This document shows, one piece after another, positions 46,326 to 56,477 of a stretch of DNA of 64,000 nucleotides (position 1 is the stretch's first letter; every line of letters starts with the position of its first letter). The DNA is from Scleroderma bovista (lineage: Eukaryota > Basidiomycota > Agaricomycetes > Boletales > Sclerodermataceae), in NCBI GenBank assembly GCA_037178675.1, contig JAYMGJ010000385.1, forward strand, positions 62,001-126,000, written 5' to 3'. The notes beneath the pieces are model-generated. The model saw only the letters and a list, made by a program, of their open reading frames with translations. It did not search any database and was not told the origin of the DNA. The position numbers and the translations under genes were made by a program.

Positions 46326-47480
46326 ACACCGTAGTTTGTATATCATGTTCAGTCATTATCTTGCCTGATGACCAAGTAAAGTAGAGTAGATTTTATGGCA
46401 TGAACAACTACATAAATAAGGACTACATTCTGCGCATCATCGCCATCAGTGGTTGGTGGTCATCACTTTTGTTTGCGATGGCCGGGAGGGTGGCATTGCC
46501 GTGCCTACGGGCTGTGATGGTTGACGTGAGAGGGGGGTGATGGGCAAGCTAGCAGCGCGAGTGTCCGTCATCTGTCGTTGTGGCAGCACTAGCTGCCCGG
46601 GGATATTGTGGTCCTGCCGCTAACTGCATGGTGGAGGTGAAGGTCGTGCCATCGACGTGTCGCAGCAAGTGTCGTTGTATGGCAGTGTATGAATAGCAAT
46701 ATCAATGGTGCTGTAGCTCATGCGAATGCATTGAACACTTACCATATACAGGGCATCAAAGCGAGAACGGCTGAAAATGAGTGGAAGTACGTCAGAATGC
46801 ATCATAAGAAATGACTGAAGGTGCAACACTCACCTATTGAACTTGAGATTGAGTCGGGTGTCGGCATGGGTCGCGCTGAGGTGGTGGCTGCCAGCGCTGG
46901 CTGAGCGATAGGAAGGGGCATCCTCATCGTTGTGCCATGGTGGCAGCCGTCAGCGTGGGCGCTGCTGCACATTGGGAATAGGAGCGGTATAGTGGCCTTC
47001 GCAGTCGTCATGTCGGGGTCATCGGCACTAGCTGAGCGATGGGAAGGGTCATCCTCTTCATCGTGCCGTGGTGGTGGTCATCCGAGTGGGAGTTGCACAT
47101 AGACGCTTAACTCCGCGTAATGGCCCGGTCGATGAACCCCTCGTTTCCAGACACACCATTATGCTGGCTAATGGCTTCTTTGCATATCCCCTGAAGGCAC
47201 TTCACCGATCTGCAAAAGTTATGTTAATACTGATAACAACAGCTGCGTGCTCATACCTCACGAGCGGCAGTCTCCGATGGTAGAAGCAACCCACGAACGA
47301 GGCGAAGATAGCGGCAAGAATGAAAAGTGTGCCGACTACCGCCATGGCATGCAATGCACCTTCCTACTATGTTGAGGAAGCACGGCCACGTCTGACGGAG
47401 AAGGCGTGGAATCACTGGGGAGACCTGGGATAGGAGATATGGGAGGGAGACAATGGAAGGAGAGAACTAGGAAGTGGAGA
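46326..47480. other. non-coding, repeat-like (ggtggtgg / ccgtggtgg)
   Basis: No gene supported. Sequence around 46,600-47,060 has repeated phrases such as gctgagcgatrggaagggkcatcctc, present twice (46,900 and 47,033). Confidence 0.45.
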
Positions 47481-47509
47481 CGAGACGAACTTACTTATAG
47501 CCTTGGGCT

Positions 47510-47625
47510 GTCTTGCAACATGTTGCACGATGCAAGACTTAATGCAACGCATTGCAACACCAACACATTGCAACACCAACGCATCGAGACTTGATGTTGC
47601 AACATCAACGCATCGAGACTCAATT
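47510..47625. repeat. inner GTTGCAA cluster with 28 bp tandem phrase
   Basis: Contains cattgcaacaccaacac twice and gcatcgagact preceded by caac twice in 110 bp, part of the motif field of the element. Confidence 0.65.
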
Positions 47626-47749
47626 GCTGTCGCATTATTGTCAATCACAGCATGGAATTGTTGCCATTGTCATCGTACCGTTGGCGACGCGATCGTGTGC
47701 ATGAGTTGGACCTTGGTGCGGGAACATGGTTGTGGCGGAAGTACACATA

Positions 47750-48190
47750 CAAAGGAGTCGGAGATCGTCAGGACACAGTGAGAGAATAATTTGAAGACAT
47801 AAAACTTACCTGAGCGCACTTGAGGTGCGAGAGGGGGCATCAACGAGTCAAAGGGACCTGGCAGCCAAGCGAGTGCATCCAGCAGGTGCACGGATGTACC
47901 AGATGTTGAAGACGACACGAGAACCTCTGCAAATGTGTCAGAAAACGTTAGAACGCGTCGATATAAACAGAAGATCCCAAACTCACCTGATGGACTCGCA
48001 ACACGTTGCAGAACGTGCCAGTCGAAGTTCTGGGGAGGACGAGCCGACAGTTTTGTTCAGAGGAACCGAAAGCGGATGCGATGGGATGCGCAAGCGACGT
48101 CAAGAGCAAGATGAGGGGTGACAGACTGCAGAGTCAGCGGGTGTACCACGCCCAGAGATTGCGAGGCAACAGCTTACCTGGGCCACCTGG
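47750..48190. repeat. internal duplication, right copy
   Basis: Diverged direct copy of 35,210-35,550 (same order of shared blocks). The remaining 48,190-49,650 shows no gene I can support. Confidence 0.5.
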
Positions 48191-49679
48191 GCCACCCACC
48201 AGTCCTTCAAAACATCTCTTCGAGATCATTGGACCTCAACGTCAACGCAGAAGAATGAAAGTTGAAGCTGCAAGGGTTTAGTAGTCAGCGCCAGAGATCA
48301 AGAGGACTTACATAATGCCTTGAGCATCGTAACACGACACGATTGATCCAAATGGTGAAGTAACTTGCTGCCGAGCCTAGGATTCAGAGGGAGTGTTTTA
48401 GAGGTGATCAAGTGAACTGATATTACGGCGGGCTACTGCGAGCAGTGGAGATCACACGACGCGACTTACCAATTTGGGTATTACTATCAACCTCGAAGTA
48501 AACAAAGTCACGTGTCAAGACTTCCACTCGCGTTCGGAACGGCTCAGCGTAGTCGGCCTACGGTATCTTCAGTTCATTTCGTTACAGTGAGAATAAGACT
48601 AGTTTTCTGTGCTTACCTCAGTTCTCGTATTGTGATAAGTATGAGACCCTTAGCTAGCAAATTGTACACAGTATGACATACATGGACCACCCAGATATAC
48701 AAGTAGTATTATACTCTGCACAAGTTGACGTTGTATCAATTGAATGCTTTGATTCAATCTGAAATCAACCACTGAGTACTGAGTACTGAGTGCTTGGTAC
48801 AACATCATAGTATAGTATTGAGTAGAACAACTGAGCTACACTTCCATGACAGCCTCTGATGTCATATCAGCACAACAATAAACGGGATCTCTAAATCTTA
48901 TGTTCTTCTGGTTGTATAGGAGATTTATTGGAGATTTATTACTGCTGCTATTGGCTGGCTCACTCGGTCCGGAGTCGCGACTTTGTTTAGTACTGCAGCG
49001 ACGTTTCCTGATTTGGTAAGTCGCGTCGTGCTGCGCTGAGTCAGAGTCTTTCTCTTCGTCGTCTCTACTACTCTACTCACTGTGACCGCAGCTATTCTAA
49101 CACCGCGTCGGCGCTCCCTCTATCGATGGCGAGAAGATTATCTGACACGTTCTCATGGCCTAGGTATGTGGTCTGACCTGTGTGTGCTCGACTGATATTT
49201 CTAGACTCGCCCACTGTCACGACCACCCCACCTATCTCCACGACAACGGCGACCATCACCGTTACCCCACGTCATCACCGTGTGCGAAAGTACGGTGAGC
49301 GGGTAAGACCTCGATGACGGTGAGTTTTTTTTTCCATTTTTTCCACTACTTTCTTTCTAATTGCAATCGACGACTTACTACCTCTCAACCTTTCTCCAGC
49401 CCGTGCACCAGCGTTGATGTGGCCACCACCATTAATGTTGACGACACAACCACCACCAGGCGTTGACGCGACCATCTCCACCTCCCTAATCAATACATAC
49501 GGCTCTCACGCAATAACGACTCAACCACCCCACAAGCACAAGCATGATCACGAGCATCGTCGATACGGGCTACACCTACTTCATGACTGGCAATATGTAG
49601 TAGACTACATAAATAAATTACTACATAGTGATTGCAGGCGGACACGATCACGAGCATCATCGATACGGGCACATATATA

Positions 49680-50143
49680 AGCGTTGCAATGGCGGACGGG
49701 TTGCAAGGCAGGTGCGGCTGTGCAGGCGGATGCGTTGCAAGGCAGGTGCGGCTGTGCAGGCGGATGCGTTGCGTTGCAATGGCGGACAGGCTGTTGCAAT
49801 GGCAGACGTGTTGCAATGGAGGCGGGTGGGTTATGTTGCAATGGCAGACGTGCGGGTGGGTTGCGTTGCAATGGCGGACAAGCTGTTGCAATGGCAGACG
49901 TGTTGCAATGGAGGCGGGTGGGTTATGTTGCAATGGCGGACGTGTTGCAATGGCTTGCAATGGTGGAGGGGCTGTTGCAACGGTGGACGGACTGTGTTGC
50001 AACGGCAGACGGACTTCGTTGCAACAACGGATGCGATGTTGCAAGATGCAGGTGGGCGTAGTGTTGCAACGTTAACCGGTGAACGGACTACCGTGAACGG
50101 CGCAACACCTAAATACGGTAGTTACCGTTAGTATTGCAACAAA
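49680..50143. repeat. right subterminal minisatellite of GTTGCAATGGCGGAC type
   Basis: Higher-order tandem array. The unit ggttgcaaggcaggtgcggctgtgcaggcggatgc-type occurs twice near 49,700-49,770. The unit gttgcaatggcagacgtg plus gaggcgggtgggttatg occurs at least twice at 49,790-49,945. Long frames across it on both strands are artefacts. Confidence 0.85.
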
Positions 50144-50159
50144 CCTACAGGGAGTGGTG
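50089..50159. repeat. right TIR of the KDZ element
   Basis: Reverse complement of the left TIR blocks. Followed directly by the second CTACACA target copy (50160-50166). Confidence 0.85.
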
Positions 50160-50972
50160 CTACACAACATATGACATTCGTCGCGAACAAGATACACTTC
50201 ATCCAGGTTGTGGTGCATTTATCATGATGCTCTCACGAGAACACGGTCGTAACGCCCACCCTTTCTGGTATGCACAGATACTTGGTGCCTTTCTCATTAC
50301 AGTTAATCACCATGGTGTCAATCGAACAATGGAGACTTTGTGGGTGAGATGGTTTGGGGTCGTGCCTGGCCATCAATGGGGTATTAAAAAAGCTCGCCTT
50401 CCGAAAATTGGATTCATCCCAGACGCTTCTGATGCATTTGGCTTTCTTGACCCATCACTCGTGCTCCGTGCCTGCCATCTCATCCCAGCTTTTGCTGAGG
50501 GCCGCACTGACTCTCGTCTTCCTTGCGGTCCCTCTGTAGCGAGAGAAAATGGTGATCTTGACGATTGGACAGCGTACTACGTAAACATGTAAGTGCTATT
50601 CCAGGTTTACAAAACATGACCAAATCTCCTGCTGTTACTAGCTTTGCAGATCGTGACATGTATGCGCGTTTTATAGGTTTTGGTGTTGGCCACGATGCTC
50701 AATATGACCAGTCCATCATCAACTTGGAAAATCAGGACACTGAGGATGGTGTCGACGAAAACCAAATCCCTGGAAATCATGAGAATGACGCCAGTGCAAA
50801 CTGCAGTGGCGAGATTGCATGTGATACCGACATGCTAGGCATGGAGGGCAGAGAAGATACCTTTGATGACGATGACGATGAGGCTTCAGAGAATAGTAAC
50901 ACAGAAGATGAGTTCTCGGACATGGAGGAGAACGAGAGTGAAGGTGAAGAAGTGCCCAAATTCAAGTTCTGA
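50160..50972 (+). pseudogene. Plavaka-type transposase, 3' part
   Basis: Continues the frame broken at 34574: TTYDIRREQDTLHPG, HPFWYAQILGAF, VRWFGVVPGHQWG, CHLIPAFAEGRT and DDWTAYYVN. After an intron (gtaagtgct..ttactag, ~50590-50641) it continues FADRDMYARFIGFGVGH, the standard Plavaka C-terminus, and an acidic tail (DDDDEASENSNTEDE) ending KFKF at 50972. It is intact as a fragment but separated from its 5' half by the KDZ insertion. Confidence 0.85.
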
Positions 50973-51589
50973 GCCTTGAAAGCGTTGGTGGAGCATTCCG
51001 ACCGTTTAAAGCTTGCTAGGCAGTTGCATTATTTTATTTTTTTTAGCTTCCATGTTTTCGTCTGCGTACTGGTAATCCAAAGCGAGTTCTCAAAGGCCTG
51101 GCAGGCCTTTTGCAGTTTGCAGAAGCTCGACAACAACAATGATAATCTACAGCTGGTTGGGGCCCCACAACAACGAATACAATCATCATACTCACCTATG
51201 ACTACCATTGCGATGACAGCTGTGCCCATCGACTCAACGATAACCTGACCCAGCATTTTTCTTGCAGTTACCATCACTAATATTATATTGTTGGGTTACA
51301 CTGAACTTGGATGGCATTACGGTGCATACGCATAATGCTGCTGGACTGAAAGCTGCAGGGAATTAGTGTTGTTGATCATAAAGCATTAGATAGCATGACC
51401 AAGTTTCGAATGACTGGGGTAGAGTGGTAAAGCGTTGGCAAATGTTTTCAGTCTCTATTGCGGTCAGAAGACCTTGTAAGGCGCATATTTATTTTGTTTA
51501 TTCGACATTGCCATAGACGCATAGCATTCTCTTACGGTTTCAGTGATGAAGAGTCACGTGGGTCATCCTCCAATATTCACTCCCCTGGA
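50973..51589. other. 3' flank of the Plavaka gene, no gene
   Basis: No coding frame of interest. It should contain the Plavaka 3' terminus, but I could not identify CACTA-type ends or a duplication. Confidence 0.4.
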
Positions 51590-51910
51590 AGAGCGCCATT
51601 CATTGAATTCAAAGCGGAGAGACTTGTAATTTTACCGTCCTAGGCAGACCAACACAGTCGTTCCCTCTCGAGTAAGCCTGACAGAACGGTGTCACATCCT
51701 CGACCCGCAACCAAACACAGTCGCTCGCCTCCGAAGTTCCAGTGCACACAATTCGTGGGGAATGTGCGATCGAGGCTATCCGGAGTTCGCTGTATGGATG
51801 CTGGAGGAACCACAGTCGCCTAGTGACAGTGACGGTGAGCACCTGATATATTGTCTAGTCACTGAGCCTTGCTGAGTGCCGAGTGCGGAGCCTCGGCCTT
51901 TCAGGATGTC
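51590..51910. repeat. orphan copy of the HET downstream flank
   Basis: Carries, in the same order as 59,330-59,610, the blocks taccgtcctaggcagacc, gcctgacagaacggtgtcac, cctcgacccgcaacc, gggaatgtgcgatcgagg, gattatattgtctagtcactgag-like and gagcctcggcc. No HET coding sequence precedes it; the Plavaka gene does. Confidence 0.7.
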
Positions 51911-52969
51911 GCATGGCAGCTGGCTGGGTTTATGCAGATAACACAACTCGAGACAGCATCCATCATGGGCGTGGATGTGCACGAGACTCATAGTACTCAT
52001 ACTCTGGTGTCGACCATGCTGATAATGCATTCCGTAGGCGTTAGTCACCGGTAGCGACTTTTCACGACACATTGTAGTTCAGGCGTCCCAGAAAATCATG
52101 GGCCCCATACGACAAAGTTGTCCGTATCATGGGCTCATTTGCTCATCTTGTGCAGGGCAGAGATGCGCGTGTATGCTGTGAGTGAAGGAAATGAGTACTT
52201 ATATTGTAAGGTATGTGCGGGAGCATCCTGTTCTTTGCAACTATGCATTCACCGCTTCTACTACTGCTCATCACCGTCACCGTCACCGTCATGGTGGTGT
52301 ACTCGCTAATTCCACGATAGGTCAAGATGATGGAAAGCGTCAAGCAAGATGACCCACCCTGCATTTCCTTTGCTTACTACAGGAACGACGCTGGTATGTA
52401 CTTATTGTATGCCGTAGACTCACGGACGATCAGCAGGAGCCACACATCCCCCAGCAATATTGAAATCCCACGTTATATTTTGTCGACAAATTCACCCAGT
52501 TCCACGCAGCTGGTGACAAAGCCAACCTTGCGACGAGGAGATGCATTGATGGCGAGGACATTCAAGCGACTGCGACTTCGTGCGCTTCCGATGCTGCTTA
52601 GCAGGCTCTTTCAATCTACCCTTATATGATTTGCAGTTGAATAGCTCTGACACTCGTCTTAGTACTATTATGTGCTCAATTCTTGGATGTACTATGTTCC
52701 AATTACTCAGACGAGTTCCCCATTTCATCAAGCGCGATGACAATGTCACAAGAACGGCCATCATACCAAGGGCAGATCATCTTCGCCAGCGGCCAACCTG
52801 TATGTTGAAATTGCAAAGCGGGATGTGAAGAGAATGTGAATGCTGATCAGGGAGGGATATGGTGATGAGCACTTTAAGAACTACATTAGCAACGATGGTC
52901 CCCTGCTCGCGTTAGGTGTACCTGCTACAAACCATCCTTAGGCATTCGTGACAATAAAGAAGAGAGACC
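51911..52969. other. no supported gene
   Basis: Short unrecognised frames (52118-52309, 52327-52629). The segment 52,490-52,930 reads in part like a decayed protein (QFHAAGDKANLATRR; YGDEHFKNYISNDG), but with several stops and no family assignment. Confidence 0.4.
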
Positions 52970-53258
52970 TCGTTGTGGCGAAGCTTTTCGGCTAGAAACA
53001 ACACGTGTTATTCTGTGCTTTTACCACCATCGATCGTCTTCACTACGTTGAAGCGCCGCTGTGAGTGCCAGCCATCCTCACGCACATAAAACATCAACCA
53101 AAGAAAATGAACTGACCTGACAGTATCACCACAAGTACAAGCCTACTGTTTCGATCCAGCAACCGCATCCGATCTTGGGTACATCACTAATTTGGTTAGA
53201 GGTATGGACACTACTCAAAGCTAATGATCACATTGAGGCTGATGTGCATTTGTGCAGC
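52970..53258 (+). promoter_or_regulatory. conserved promoter and 5' UTR intron of HET copy 2
   Basis: Same layout as copy 1: ggcgaagcttttcggctag, CACGTG at 53002-53007, and a 5' UTR intron gtatgg..gtgcag ending one base before the ATG at 53259. Confidence 0.6.
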
Positions 53259-55671
53259 ATGCGCCTGATCAAAGTAGAAACCTTTCTCGAGAGGGAGCGT
53301 TTGATTAAAGAGGGAAAGCCAGTGGAACGTTGTAAGAATGTCCTCGAGTTCGGTGACGATGAATCAATAGAGTATACGATTCTATCCCATCGGTGGATGG
53401 AACAAGAGGAAGTGGACTATCGCGAGATGGTCAAGTTGGCAAAGATGACCGTGGAGGAGAGAGACGAGATTCGCCAGCGTGTTGGCTATCGAAAGATCCT
53501 TCAGAGCTGCGAGCAGGCACAGAAGGACGGATATGAGTGGTTGTGGGTGGACACTTGCTGTATCGACAAGCGAAGCAGCGCAGAGCTATCGGAGGCCATC
53601 AATTCCATGTATCGGTGGTATGAAAACGCCAAGGTATGCTATGCGTACCTCCACGACGCCCCCGATCCATGGTTTCCCACTGCGAGTGACGATGAAAGGT
53701 ATCCAGACTTCCGTGGATGGCCGGAGTGGTTCTCGCGTGGGTGGACGCTGCAAGAGCTGATAGCCCCAAGCACCGTCCAGTTCTTCAACACGGACTGGCG
53801 GAGCATAGGTGACAAGAGGACACTTGCACCTACCTTACGAAGGATTACTGGAGTTCCGGATTACATATTGATAGATGGACTTCACGGAAACCGACCATGT
53901 GTTGCTCAAATCATGTCGTGGGCGGCCAATCGAACGACGACGCGAGTCGAAGACAGAGCTTATTCGCTGATGGGTTTGCTGGACGTGAATATGCCGATGC
54001 TGTATGGAGAGGGGAAGAAGGCATTTCACCGCCTTCAGCTGGAGATCATCCGTGCATCGAACGACCAAAGCATCTTTGCGTGGGGTTGCTACGTGCACTT
54101 GCAGTATCCTTGCGGATGACTCGAGCGACTTCCGGCGTTGTGGTAGAATGGAGCTGATGGGTCACAACGAATTCATCGAATATTTCAGCAAGGACGTCCC
54201 AGAAGAAGAGCTGGACTCAAGGATTGACTCGGCTCATTCCCGATCACAAATCGCGGCATCCAAATGTGGCTTCTCCTTCGTCCCTGTCGCGACTCTCCGA
54301 CACTCTTCGAAGCCCGGCTGCCATGCCGCGATGGTCCACATCCGCCAGTGGCCATCTATTTGGCTTTGTGGGAATCCGATTACTATAGATCTCCAGTGCC
54401 GGGCTTTCCTGATGCTGGACTATTTCCTCCAGCGGGACCGAATCTACTGTTGCGTCAAGTATATCTCAGATACCAAGACCCGCCACATCGCAACGCCACA
54501 TTCAAAATCGACGATAGCGCGCTCACTGAGAATGGCTTCATTTGCTGCCACACGTACCCAAAGAAATTCACAGGAAACACGCTCACGCTGACCAGCACCG
54601 ATCCCCTTTGTGTCAAAGTCTATTCTGATAGTCTAACTGACCATCGCTTTGCAGTGGGCCTGGGACAATCTTTTGGCAAGGACTGGATACATGTCGTTTC
54701 TAATGAATCTAAGCCACTCGCCCACCTTTCATGGGAGGACTATGCCGAGCATAAATACATCGAAATGCTAGTCAGAACACCAGAACATGCACAAGATATG
54801 AATAAGGCACGCTCGGGGGCTGAACGCGCTGATCAGGTCTGCATTATGCAGGTCTGTCTCCCTCAAACAGCCAGGATCCTTCAGATTTCATCCGTCATGT
54901 GGAAGAGCTCAAGGATGTGTGGAGTCAAGTTAGAGGTATTCTACCATCCTGGTTTCAATGACGTATGGGGTGAATGGACAGCCTTCGATGTTAATGTGGG
55001 TAGTTTTTTTTGTACTTCTCATTGGCACTAATATTGCTATTTATTTAGGGGACAGATGATCCCGGCTGTGACTGGCGGGGTCTCATGATACCCGCCCGGC
55101 CAAGGAATTTGTACGATAACTATGAAATAGACGAGGTCCCCGGTAATTTCTGGGCCGCACCCGATGGTATCAAGGTGAGCAAACATGCCTTTCACACAAT
55201 GTTCGAGCCTTACGAGAACAGCTGGGGGACTATGGTCACTTTACGGACTCCATGAAATTCTGCTTTGAAGAAAACCTCTTTTCTGACCTTGAGTCACTTT
55301 CTTTAAAGGTGGACATCACTCCAATGCAGCACGAAATATCTCCAGATGATCATGTATTGGCCAGGACTTGGCCGTCCTCCCACTCTCTCGATTTATACAA
55401 ACCACTGATACTGTCACTTCCAAGGAACGACGACCTCAAATCATTGTTGGCTTCGCTCTCTACTCGACTCACCAACAGATACCTCGTCACAGGGATCATA
55501 CAATATTCCAAAGACCATGGTTCAAGTACCATGGCATATTTGCACAGTGTTGCAAAACCATTTGTTTGGTACCGAAATGAAAGCACTGGTTCTATGTCGG
55601 AAGAGCGGTCAGGCGACGAGCGGCGAGGTGAGATGAAGGGCGACCACCGGAAAGTGAGAGTTGACAGATGA
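53259..55671 (+). pseudogene. HET-domain protein, copy 2, frameshifted
   Basis: Paralog of copies 1 and 3 with the same gene structure (exon 2 at 55049-55174, exon 3 at 55222-55671). The HET domain is complete: YTILSHRW, WLWVDTCCIDK, FSRGWTLQELIAP and VEDRAYSLMGLLDVN. Just after it, comparison with copy 3 shows a net loss of 5 bases near 54085-54110 and of 4 bases near 54210. The two together total 9, so the original frame returns (GIQMWLL-type sequence resumes as MWLLLRPC), but the intervening ~40 codons are out of frame and a TGA at 54117-54119 ends the first frame. As it stands it would yield a ~286-residue HET-only protein. The acidic C-terminal repeats seen in copies 1 and 3 are missing. 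Confidence 0.82.
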
Positions 55672-56164
55672 GATGAAGTTGTGAAACCTCGTTTTCTTCG
55701 TGGGTCCTCTGGCCATCTGTTCGTCTATACTTACCATGTATTCTTATCACTTCTAAGCATTGCACCCTCTAATATGAAGCAAGGAATGCGCTGAGGAATC
55801 GACCTGCTTGTCAATGTGAGTCAAGGACATGGGTGCTGACCAGCACTCAACTATCGTTCCAATATCCCTATACCCACCTTGGAAATACGCACATATGCTC
55901 GCCTTAATGGTGATTCTGGTCGGCGGGATGAAGCTCAGGCAGATCTTCAGGCCGAGCACTGTTACCTTGAAGTTCTGCGAGGGCAGAAAGCGCCTTTCTG
56001 GCATACTCGGAGCCTGAGCTGAATCACATTTGTAACGATCGAGTGCTTAGTCTCCCTAAGCAGACCGAACTGAGGGAAGCAATCGCTACTTGTCACTGAT
56101 TTCCGTAATCGTAATCAAACTTAACTTGACGCCTAAATGTCAATGATTGGGCGTTCAATTGCTT

Positions 56165-56477
56165 GTTGTGGCAAAGCTTTTCGGCGGCTAGAAACAGCAC
56201 GTGTTATCCTGTGGCTTTACCCACACCATTGATTGTCTTTACTGCGTCGAGGCGCCACCGTGAGTGTTGTTCCTGTGTTACCATCCTGCCGTCCTCACGC
56301 ACATAAGACATTGACCAAAGAAAGTCAACGTTCGCCATTGTATCACCACAACTACAAGCCTACCGTTTCGATCCATCAATTGTGTCTGATCTTGGGTCAT
56401 CTCTAATTTGATTAGAGCAGGTATGGACACCATCCAAAGTTATCGATCGCATTGAGGCTGATACGCACTTGTACAGC
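56165..56477 (+). promoter_or_regulatory. conserved promoter and 5' UTR intron of HET copy 3
   Basis: Contains ggcaaagcttttcggcggctag, CACGTG at 56198-56203 and the cacgtgttatcctgtg context. A 5' UTR intron (gtatgg..gtacag) ends one base before the ATG at 56478. Upstream, 55,672-56,160 has no gene. Confidence 0.6.

Larger units (their letters stand above)
34575..50159. mobile_element. 15.6 kb KDZ element nested in the Plavaka gene
   Basis: Bounded by the 7 bp duplication CTACACA and by terminal inverted repeats of about 72 bp (34575-34646 and 50089-50159). The TIRs share TTTGTTGCAA, CGGTAACTACCGT and GTTGCGCCGTTCACGGTA at nearly identical offsets. It contains a KDZ transposase (42712-46325, +), an RNase H1 N-terminal-like gene (40489-42288, +), a large unknown gene (36063-38254, -) and a less certain frame (38814-39335, -). 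GTTGCAA-type words cluster at both ends. KDZ elements of the Zisupton branch are reported to make 8 bp duplications; here 7 are identical and one flanking base differs. The transposase looks intact, so this copy may be or recently was autonomous. Confidence 0.88.

Noticed and set aside
49490..50131. Long frames in the right subterminal array of the KDZ element
   Set aside because: Open only because the repeat units lack stops; three frames are open simultaneously.
34583..50151. Target-site duplication placed directly at TTTGTTGCAA ends
   Set aside because: The bases adjacent to those ends do not match each other. The CTACACA pair 16 bases further out restores the interrupted reading frame and is preferred.
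30611..51600. CACTA-type terminal repeats of the Plavaka element
   Set aside because: I looked for CACT-type inverted ends and 3 bp duplications on both sides and found none I could defend.
54004..54591. 195-codon plus-strand frame in HET copy 2 as a separate gene
   Set aside because: It covers the frameshifted segment and then continues out of frame; it is part of the pseudogene.
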